A stretch of DNA of 7,131 bases from a bacterium. Lineage in GTDB: Bacteria; Hydrogenedentota; Hydrogenedentia; Hydrogenedentiales; SLHB01. A program made the position numbers and the translations under genes. The stretch spans positions 1 through 7,131 of the forward strand of contig JAAEQP010001017.1 of NCBI GenBank assembly GCA_024231375.1. Reading direction: 5' to 3'. How positions within the stretch are numbered: the first letter of the stretch is position 1; every line of letters starts with the position of its first letter. Below, one piece after another: positions 1-5,098 of this stretch. The notes below the pieces were generated by a model, which made no database searches, was not told the origin of the DNA, and worked only from the letters and a program-made list of their open reading frames with translations.

Positions 1-1
1 C

Positions 2-430
2 GCGCGCGACGCGGGACTCAGCTTCATCCGGCTTGATGGATCTATTGGCTGCATGGTCAACGGCGCCGGTCTTGCCATGGCCACCATGGACATCATCAAG
101 CATTTCGGTGGCGAACCGGCCAACTTTCTGGATGTAGGCGGCAGTTCGGACCCCAAGAAGGTCGTCACGGCCTTCAAGATGATTCTGAAAGACCCCGAAG
201 TTCGGGTCATCTTCATCAACATTTTCGGCGGGATTACGCGGTGCGACGACATTGCGCAAGGCATCTTGGCCGCGTTGCAGGAATGCGACGTCGCCGTGCC
301 CATCGTCATCCGCCTCATAGGCACCAATCAGAAAGAGGGGCGGCGCCTACTGGCCGATAGCCCGCTCGTTTCGGCCGACACTCTCGAGGCTGGCGCTGTC
401 AAGGCGGCGAAGATCGGAGGCACGTCGTGA
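2..430 (+). CDS. sucC: Succinyl-CoA synthetase (ADP-forming) beta subunit, C-terminal part (5' end outside window)
   Basis: This is the last 142 residues of the beta subunit of succinate-CoA ligase, a TCA-cycle enzyme that makes ATP or GTP from succinyl-CoA in the cytoplasm. The frame is open to the window edge; the internal Met at 53 is not the start, because residues before it ([20 protein letters not shown]) match the conserved family stretch without a break. Other hallmarks are [12 protein letters not shown], the [11 protein letters not shown] loop and the [11 protein letters not shown] segment of the C-terminal CoA-ligase domain. The usual length is about 385-400 residues, so roughly 250 residues including the ATP-grasp domain lie upstream. 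The stop overlaps the GTG start of sucD by 4 bp (GTGA), the usual translational coupling of sucCD. Nucleotide specificity cannot be judged from this fragment. Confidence 0.96.
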   Translation, partial: ARDAGLSFIRLDGSIGCMVNGAGLAMATMDIIKHFGGEPANFLDVGGSSDPKKVVTAFKMILKDPEVRVIFINIFGGITRCDDIAQGILAALQECDVAVPIVIRLIGTNQKEGRRLLADSPLVSADTLEAGAVKAAKIGGTS

Positions 431-1287
431 GTATTCTGGTCAATGCCGACACCAAGGTCATCGTGCAAGGCATCACCGGCCGCGACGGCTCGTTTCACAC
501 GGCACAGATGCAGGAATACGGCACAAGAATCGTTGGCGGGGTGACGCCGGGGAAAGGCGGACGAGAGGTCCTCGGCGTGCCCGTGTTCAACACCGTTCCC
601 GAGGCCGTTGCCGCGACCGGTGCGAACGTGTCCGTCATGTACGTGCCCGCGGGGTTTGCCAAGGGCGCCATGTTAGAGGCCGCCGAATCGGATCTCGATC
701 TGCTGGTCGTCATCACCGAAGGCATTCCCACGCTGGATGCGCTGGAGGCCTACGAAGCCTTGTCGGCCAAAGGCATCCGTATGATTGGGCCCAACTGTCC
801 GGGGCTCATCACCCCCGGCGCCTGCAAGATCGGCATCATGCCCGGCGTCATCCACACCCCCGGCGGCGTGGGGGTCATCTCGCGAAGCGGCACCCTCACC
901 TATGAAATCGTGAAGGAACTCAGCGACGCTGGCCTCGGCCAGTCCACGTGCGTGGGCATCGGGGGCGATCCTGTCATCGGGTCCAAGTTCATCGACCTGC
1001 TCCCCCTGTTCGAGGAGGACCCCGACACCGACGCCGTCGTCATCGTAGGCGAGATCGGTGGGCAAGACGAAGTGCAGGCGGCCGAGTACTTCCGCGATCA
1101 CATGTCCAAACCCGTCGTGGGGTTCATGGCGGGCCTCACCGCGCCGCCCGGACGCCGCATGGGACACGCAGGCGCCATCGTTGGCGGTGAGGACGACACC
1201 GCCGCCGCCAAGATCGAGAAGCTGAACGCGGCCGGCATCCCCGTCGCGCAAGTCATCAGCGAGGTGCCCGCACTGCTCAAGAAGTGA
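427..1287 (+). CDS. sucD: Succinyl-CoA synthetase (ADP-forming) alpha subunit
   Basis: Complete 286-residue alpha subunit, close to the usual 288-290. It carries the phosphorylated catalytic histidine of succinate-CoA ligase and works as a complex with SucC. Domains seen: an N-terminal CoA-binding Rossmann fold ([15 protein letters not shown], then GGVTPGKGG near residues 37-45), the central MIGPNCPG and [10 protein letters not shown] motifs, [16 protein letters not shown], and the active-site stretch [18 protein letters not shown] with the phospho-histidine at His247. The GTG start at 427 is supported by GGAGG at 416-420, 6 nt upstream, inside the end of sucC. Nothing is degraded. It is the last gene of its operon here: downstream lies a long hairpin repeat and then a convergent gene. 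Confidence 0.97.
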   Translation: MSILVNADTKVIVQGITGRDGSFHTAQMQEYGTRIVGGVTPGKGGREVLGVPVFNTVPEAVAATGANVSVMYVPAGFAKGAMLEAAESDLDLLVVITEGIPTLDALEAYEALSAKGIRMIGPNCPGLITPGACKIGIMPGVIHTPGGVGVISRSGTLTYEIVKELSDAGLGQSTCVGIGGDPVIGSKFIDLLPLFEEDPDTDAVVIVGEIGGQDEVQAAEYFRDHMSKPVVGFMAGLTAPPGRRMGHAGAIVGGEDDTAAAKIEKLNAAGIPVAQVISEVPALLKK

Positions 1288-1304
1288 ACGCGCCGGCCAC
1301 CTCC

Positions 1305-1386
1305 GTCATGCTGAGCGAACGCGAAGCATCTCGCACCCCAGGACAGCTGCCGGGTGAACGAGATCCTTCACTTCATTCAGGATGAC
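1305..1386. repeat. Long imperfect palindrome, dispersed-repeat type, between convergent genes
   Basis: Two arms, 1305-1332 (beginning GTCATGCTGAGCGAA and ending GAAGCATCTC) and 1360-1386 (beginning GAGATCCTTC and ending TTCAGGATGAC), are reverse complements with a few mismatches and one bulge. The loop can extend the stem through CACCC (1334-1338) and GGGTG (1352-1356). The arm resembles the GTCATCCTGAGCGAAGCGAA-type palindromic repeats that I recall from many bacterial genomes, scattered in intergenic DNA. It lies 18 nt after the sucD stop and 31 nt beyond the stop of the convergent isomerase gene. It could therefore fold in both transcripts and mark their 3' ends. There is no clear U-tract, so classical intrinsic termination is not shown. 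Confidence 0.7.
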
Positions 1387-1417
1387 GAAAAGGGCTCTCC
1401 TCTCGGCGTGACCGCGC

Positions 1418-1891
1418 CTATTCCTCCATGGCCGTCGCTTCGATCTTGGCGACCTCGGTCAACGCCGTCTTCAGGAAGCCCTCGAACTCCTCCAAGCCTT
1501 CCGTGTGTCGCGTGCTCAACCAGGCATCGACGGAACGAATCGCAATGTACGGCGTTACGACCATGCTGCCCATGGTCAGCACGTTTGCGTTGTTGACCGC
1601 CTTGCACATCCTGGCCGTGAACTCGCTCTCGATGACGCTCGCGTAGATCCCCTTGAACTTGTTGGCGACGATGGCCATGCCCATACCCGTACCGCAGAAG
1701 AGCACGCCGCATTCCGCGTCGCCCGCCTGGATTAGGCGCGCCGCCGAAGCCGCCGCGTCGTAGTAGGGAATCTCGTTGTCCGGACCCGTGCTGCCGATGT
1801 CCGCAACCTCGTGTCCCGCTCCCTGCAGATGCTCCTTCACGGCATCCTTCAACTCAACACCCCACGGGTCCGCTCCCATGACGATCTTCAT
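1418..1891 (-). CDS. Divergent RpiB/LacA/LacB-family sugar isomerase
   Basis: A 157-residue protein of the RpiB/LacAB fold, whose known members interconvert aldose and ketose phosphates such as ribose 5-phosphate/ribulose 5-phosphate or galactose 6-phosphate/tagatose 6-phosphate. The N-terminal strand MKIVMGADPWGVELK, CGTGMGMAIVANKFKGI (residues 66-82) and NNANVLTMG (100-108) are diagnostic. Catalytic Cys66 and Thr68 are kept. By eye alignment with E. coli RpiB, His10 is replaced by Pro9, the ring-opening His99 by Val99, and the GGRH phosphate-binding region near 133-137 has no match. The substrate is thus probably not ribose 5-phosphate, and I give no rpiB symbol. The ATG at 1889-1891 (minus strand) has GGGAG 9 nt upstream (1901-1905). 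The gene is convergent with sucD and divergent from the hydrolase cluster, with which it shares a promoter region. Confidence 0.85.
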   Translation of the reverse strand: MKIVMGADPWGVELKDAVKEHLQGAGHEVADIGSTGPDNEIPYYDAAASAARLIQAGDAECGVLFCGTGMGMAIVANKFKGIYASVIESEFTARMCKAVNNANVLTMGSMVVTPYIAIRSVDAWLSTRHTEGLEEFEGFLKTALTEVAKIEATAMEE

Positions 1892-1918
1892 TCTGGAATT
1901 CTCCCTATGCTCGCGCCA

Positions 1919-1939
1919 TGCCGCGGTCTGCCCGCGGCA
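1919..1939 (-). other. GC-rich hairpin in the leader of the isomerase gene
   Basis: TGCCGCG (1919-1925) pairs with CGCGGCA (1933-1939) across a 7-nt loop, giving a perfect 7-bp stem. On the minus strand this falls in the inferred 5' leader of the isomerase mRNA, about 27 nt before its start codon and just before its Shine-Dalgarno site. It also contains two CCGCGG palindromes 11 nt apart (1921-1926 and 1932-1937), so it could instead be a protein-binding site. Function is unknown. Confidence 0.35.
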
Positions 1940-1980
1940 CGGCTGGTCAAGTGCTCAGAACTCGATTGAGGACGGGGCGC

Positions 1981-1989
1981 ATTCTACCA
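1981..1989 (-). promoter_or_regulatory. Putative extended -10 promoter element for the isomerase gene
   Basis: On the minus strand this reads TGGTAGAAT, that is TGn plus TAGAAT, 5 of 6 to the consensus. Transcription would begin near 1974, giving a leader of about 80 nt that includes the GC-rich hairpin at 1919-1939. No clear -35 is seen. It is the mirror partner of the element at 2031-2039. Confidence 0.35.
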
Positions 1990-2030
1990 TCTTCTTGCCC
2001 GAGACCGTGGGCGAAATCGTGGCAAGAACA

Positions 2031-2039
2031 TGCTATTGT
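2031..2039 (+). promoter_or_regulatory. Putative extended -10 promoter element for the three-gene cluster
   Basis: TGCTATTGT reads as TGn plus TATTGT, 4 of 6 to the TATAAT consensus with the extended TG. Transcription would begin near 2046, giving a leader of about 55 nt before the ATG at 2102. No good -35 lies 16-18 nt upstream. A by-eye call. Confidence 0.35.
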
Positions 2040-2087
2040 TGTGTCCGGCGCGTCCCAATCCCGACGACAGCCCTCTGGGTGCAAACC

Positions 2088-2093
2088 AAGGAG
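2088..2093 (+). promoter_or_regulatory. Ribosome binding site that fixes the start of the creatininase-family gene
   Basis: AAGGAG lies 8 nt before the ATG at 2102. The reading frame is open further upstream to an ATG at 2030, but that codon sits in the promoter dyad region, has no Shine-Dalgarno site, and would add 24 residues with no family similarity. The start at 2102 is therefore preferred. Confidence 0.85.
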
Positions 2094-2101
2094 CACAGGT
2101 T

Positions 2102-2872
2102 ATGGAGAAAGTGCGATACCACGAAATGCTTCCCCATGAGATTCTGGCGCGGCGCAAAAAGTGTCCGGCTGCCTTCATCGGACTCGGCGGATTGGAGTGG
2201 CACGGCGAACATATGGCCGTGGGCAACGACGCACTGAAAGCCGAGGCGCTGTGCGAATTGGCCGCGGCACGGTCGGGCGGATTCGCGTTTCCCACGGTGT
2301 GGTATGGCGAACCCCGCACAGACCATCTCCTCGAAGCCAACGTGGACGACGACGGCCGCGTAAAGGCGAAGATGAAGTTCAAGAAGCGCAAGTTCGCGCC
2401 CCGCCAGTTCGGCAAGAGCAATGCTGAGCAGGCCGCGTTCTACATCGATCTCATCTACCACGTGCTGGTTCAGATGAACCAGTTGGAGATGAAGGCCGTA
2501 TGCCTGTTGTGCGGTCACTACCCGCTGATCGGGTGGGCCGGTCCCGCCGTCGAGCGGTTCAACGCGGACTTCTCGGATACGCAGGCCTTTGCGGGTATCG
2601 AGTTTCACTACCCGCCCAAGTCCAAGCACGTAGGCGGCGACCACGCCGCCAAGTGGGAGACATCGTATCTGTGGTATCTTCGTCCCGATTGCGTGGACAT
2701 GAGTGTCTTCCTGGGGCGCGAGCGTGAATCCCTCATCGGAGTGCATGGCGTCGATCCGCGAAAGGAAGCCACCATCGAAGTGGGCCGGAAGGGATGCGAC
2801 TTGATTGTCGGGGGTATGGTGAAGAAGGCGGCTGAACTGATCGCCGCCGTTGATTCGGCAAAGAGGGGGTAG
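2102..2872 (+). CDS. Creatininase-family amidohydrolase/hydrolase
   Basis: A 256-residue cytoplasmic protein of the creatininase (creatinine amidohydrolase) superfamily, which has a metal-dependent hydrolase fold. The signature GLGGLEWHGEHMAVGNDALKAEAL gives ligands Glu32, His34 and Asp43, with His139 in LLCGHYPL. GGDHAAKWETS (178-188) followed by LRPDCVDMS matches the C-terminal family motif. At the position of the second-metal ligand (Glu122 of Pseudomonas creatininase, motif NGHYEN), this protein has Pro141. A one-metal site or another substrate is therefore likely. Known family members act on creatinine, formamides (ArfB), mycofactocin precursor peptide (MftE) and, as I recall for Thermotoga IolN, diketo-inositol. 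In a sugar locus the last type is an attractive but unproven possibility. It is the first gene of the cluster; the next start is 5 nt after its stop. Confidence 0.85.
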   Translation: MEKVRYHEMLPHEILARRKKCPAAFIGLGGLEWHGEHMAVGNDALKAEALCELAAARSGGFAFPTVWYGEPRTDHLLEANVDDDGRVKAKMKFKKRKFAPRQFGKSNAEQAAFYIDLIYHVLVQMNQLEMKAVCLLCGHYPLIGWAGPAVERFNADFSDTQAFAGIEFHYPPKSKHVGGDHAAKWETSYLWYLRPDCVDMSVFLGRERESLIGVHGVDPRKEATIEVGRKGCDLIVGGMVKKAAELIAAVDSAKRG

Positions 2873-2877
2873 GTTCC

Positions 2878-5097
2878 ATGATGTATCGCATGGTTGCAGC
2901 GGGAGTGATGATCGTGGGGTTGGCGTCCGCGTCGTTTGCGGCGGACGTCACCATCCTGGTGAATCCAGGGCCCTTCCCCCTGGACGAAGCCGCCACGAGC
3001 GAGGCAAAGGTGGATTGGTGGGACGGCGACACCACCGCCGACACGGCATGTACCGAATGCTTTGCCGCCGAGGAGTTGCAGCGTTTCCTGCCGGGGTGTA
3101 CGGGCGTCGCGACCGACGCTATCATCGTCTCGGCCGACACGGAGTTGCCCAAGTCGGGCTACGTATTCATCCTGGGCACGCGTGCCTCGAATCCGCTGGT
3201 GGCCTCACTCGATCCCGAAGGCAAGGCCCTAGCGCCCGAAGCCGCGGAATCCTTCCGGTGGCGCGTGATCAAGGAGGACGCCCGTACCGTGTGCGTCATC
3301 GAAGGCAGCGACCGGGCCGGTACCTTGTACGGCGTGTATTCCTACCTGGAACAACTTGGCATCCGATTCTTCGGCCTGGGCGAAAAGGGAACCATGTATC
3401 CCGCCGCGTCGGTCGCATTGCTCGCCGAAGGCGATACCGCGAGTAGCCCCGATTTCTACACCCGCGGGTTCTGGGCATGGGAAGACCGCGGCAACGACGA
3501 GTTCTTCTACTGGATGGCCCGGAACAAGATGAATTTCTGGACCGCCTACGAGAAGGAACTGCACTTCTGCAAGAAACTCGGTCTGAAACTAACCGTGGGC
3601 GGCCACGATCTCCAGTACCACTTCCTGGACCCCAAGGGCGAGTATCCCTACAACCATCCGATCTTCGACGGTGACGACGCCAAACCGGCGGATCCCTATG
3701 CCGCGCCGCCCGAAGCGGAGTACAGAGGCGACGCCGACAACGACGGGAAGCTGACCTACTTCGAGGCCCATCCCGAATGGTACGGCCTCTACAAAGGCAC
3801 ACGCCGTGGCGATATCGGGCCGGAGTTCGGCACGTGCAATTTCTGCACTTCCAACAACGACCCGGTGACCGAACTGTCCAAGAACTTCGTCCAGGCACTC
3901 ATTGACGGCGACGACTACCGATACGCCGACATCGTGAACTTCTGGATGCTGGATTGCGGCAAATGGTGCCAGTGCGACGCGTGCGCGGCCATCGGCAACC
4001 TGAGCGACCAGTTGGTCACCCTCATCTACAAGGTGCGCCAAGCCATGAACCAGGCCATGGCCGAAGGGCGGCTCCAACGCAACGTGGAACTGGTCAGTCT
4101 CGCCTATCACGAGACCCTCGACCCGCCCACGAAACCCGCGCCCGCCGATTTCGACTACCGCAACTGCTACTTCACGTATTTTCCCATCGAGCGGACCTAC
4201 ACCCACGCCATGGGCGACCCCGCCTCGACCGAGGTCAACCAACGATTGAAGGAAGCCTATCTGGGCTGGCTCTCGGGCGCCAATCGGAACTACAAAGGCG
4301 ATCTCTGCATTGGCGAGTACTACAACGTCAGCAGCATCAAGTCGCTGCCGGTGGTGTATTCGAGGATCATGGCCGTCGACATTCCGTGGTACTACCGGAC
4401 GGGCGCCCGGCACTTCCAGTACATGCACGTACCCACGCGGTTGTGGGGGCCCTGGACGTTGAACCAGTATCTCATGGGCCGACTCATCTGGGATCACCGC
4501 GACGACAGCCGCGCTATCGTGGACGAGTACTTCGAACGCTACTATCCGACCGCCACGGCCGAGGCGCGGGCCTTCTACGACCACTTGGAGCGCGCAACGG
4601 CCAACATCAAGGCCTACAAACACTACATCGACGGGTATTCGTTGCGCGGTGCATTGAACGCCCAGTCGAAGAACCTGTTCCCCAAGGACACCCTCCAGTA
4701 CGACTCGGAATCCCCTGCCCTCAACGCGGGCATTTCGGTTGTCGACGCCACGGCGGGCATGTGCGACGCTCGTGCCGCGCTCGATGCGGCGTTGCTGGCC
4801 GCTACGGACCCGGTTGAGAAGGAGCGACTGCTGGAGGACGAAGCACGGTTCGCCTTCGGCGAGGCCATGTACCGGTTTGTCTACCACATGGCGCGCACGA
4901 CCCTATTCCACAACCGGGGCGACGAGGCCCTCGCGCGGCGCGAGTTTGTGTATGTTGAGCGCAACGCCGAGTTGCTGCGCAACATGACCGACATCTGCCA
5001 GGTGTCGTCGAGTCACGCCAGCGCTCCCAACGGGCTTGTGGCCAGCCAAATCGAGAAGGGATACAACGCCCTCAAAAAGACCTACGGAGAGCAATAG
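2878..5097 (+). CDS. Secreted DUF4838 protein, GH67/GH20-like glycoside hydrolase candidate
   Basis: A 739-residue protein with a Sec signal peptide: Arg4, hydrophobic core 6-18, probable cleavage after SFA at 21. Residues about 60-180 form a GH20/GH67-type N-terminal domain (AAEELQRFL, a VFILGTRASNPLV strand, then GTLYGVYSYLEQLGIRFFG leading into the barrel). The central part has the DUF4838 TIM-barrel look: HPEWYGLYKG near 298-307, a CTSNN segment at 323-327, and DCGKWCQCDAC (359-369). IGEYYN, PWYYRTGARHFQYMH and YLMGRLIWD follow, then a helical C-terminus. The family is predicted to act on glycans but its activity is essentially unknown; I cannot assign the catalytic acids. An EF-hand-like loop (285-296) is inserted before the HPEW motif. 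GAGGGGG at 2863-2869 lies 8 nt before the ATG. ATG 2881 is an equally usable start one codon on. Likely periplasmic or extracellular and co-transcribed with both neighbours. Confidence 0.82.
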   Translation: MMYRMVAAGVMIVGLASASFAADVTILVNPGPFPLDEAATSEAKVDWWDGDTTADTACTECFAAEELQRFLPGCTGVATDAIIVSADTELPKSGYVFILGTRASNPLVASLDPEGKALAPEAAESFRWRVIKEDARTVCVIEGSDRAGTLYGVYSYLEQLGIRFFGLGEKGTMYPAASVALLAEGDTASSPDFYTRGFWAWEDRGNDEFFYWMARNKMNFWTAYEKELHFCKKLGLKLTVGGHDLQYHFLDPKGEYPYNHPIFDGDDAKPADPYAAPPEAEYRGDADNDGKLTYFEAHPEWYGLYKGTRRGDIGPEFGTCNFCTSNNDPVTELSKNFVQALIDGDDYRYADIVNFWMLDCGKWCQCDACAAIGNLSDQLVTLIYKVRQAMNQAMAEGRLQRNVELVSLAYHETLDPPTKPAPADFDYRNCYFTYFPIERTYTHAMGDPASTEVNQRLKEAYLGWLSGANRNYKGDLCIGEYYNVSSIKSLPVVYSRIMAVDIPWYYRTGARHFQYMHVPTRLWGPWTLNQYLMGRLIWDHRDDSRAIVDEYFERYYPTATAEARAFYDHLERATANIKAYKHYIDGYSLRGALNAQSKNLFPKDTLQYDSESPALNAGISVVDATAGMCDARAALDAALLAATDPVEKERLLEDEARFAFGEAMYRFVYHMARTTLFHNRGDEALARREFVYVERNAELLRNMTDICQVSSSHASAPNGLVASQIEKGYNALKKTYGEQ
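3730..3765 (+). other. EF-hand-like calcium-binding loop within the DUF4838 protein
   Basis: Residues 285-296 read DADNDGKLTYFE, an exact 12-residue EF-hand/dockerin-type loop with acidic or Asn residues at 1, 3, 4 and 5, Gly at 6, a hydrophobic residue at 8 and Glu at 12. It lies in an Asp/Pro/Ala-rich insertion (about 265-297) just ahead of the conserved HPEW motif. Binding of calcium by such a single loop in a secreted enzyme is inferred from the motif only. Confidence 0.6.
5086..5091 (+). promoter_or_regulatory. Ribosome binding site that fixes the start of the GH42-like gene
   Basis: GGAGAG lies 7 nt before the ATG at 5099 and overlaps the last codons of the DUF4838 gene. The frame is open upstream to an ATG at 5036, but that would overlap the upstream gene by about 60 nt, has no Shine-Dalgarno site, and adds a 21-residue polar tail (MWPAKSRRDT...) of no family character. 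Confidence 0.85.
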
Positions 5098-5098
5098 C

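Larger units (their letters stand above)
1981..2039. promoter_or_regulatory. Divergent promoter region with long dyad; candidate shared operator
   Basis: A perfect 8-bp inverted repeat, TTCTTGCC (1992-1999) and GGCAAGAA (2021-2028), is centred at about 2010. Extended outward, the arms 1981-1999 and 2021-2039 match at 14 of 19 positions. Each arm ends in an extended -10-like box facing outward, exactly 5 nt beyond the 8-bp core. The core therefore covers the -35/spacer region of both putative promoters, a placement that would let one dimeric regulator control both. No TTGACA-like -35 is present, consistent with extended -10 promoters or activator dependence. The regulator is not in this window. 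The sequence symmetry is seen directly; the operator role is inferred. Confidence 0.45.

Noticed and set aside
673..1251. Minus-strand 192-codon open frame opposite sucD
   Set aside because: It is antisense to an unmistakable sucD and shows no family motif.
1354..1735. Several short plus-strand open frames across the isomerase gene
   Set aside because: They are antisense shadows of the RpiB-fold gene; the first also begins inside the palindromic repeat.
2030..2101. Upstream ATG extending the creatininase-family protein by 24 residues
   Set aside because: No ribosome binding site, it overlaps the putative promoter, and the extension has no family similarity. The ATG at 2102 has AAGGAG at ideal spacing.
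1892..2101. Small gene or riboswitch in the divergent gap
   Set aside because: No short frame with a ribosome binding site and no recognisable riboswitch core was seen. The region is explained by two leaders and a promoter dyad.
3589..4887. Long minus-strand open frame of 432 codons opposite the DUF4838 gene
   Set aside because: It lies wholly antisense to a strongly supported gene. Its translation is rich in Val/Gly/Arg with no recognisable motif, and the length is explained by GC-rich codon bias.
5036..5098. Upstream ATG extending the GH42-like protein by 21 residues into the DUF4838 gene
   Set aside because: No Shine-Dalgarno site and a large overlap with the upstream gene. The ATG at 5099 has GGAGAG at proper spacing.
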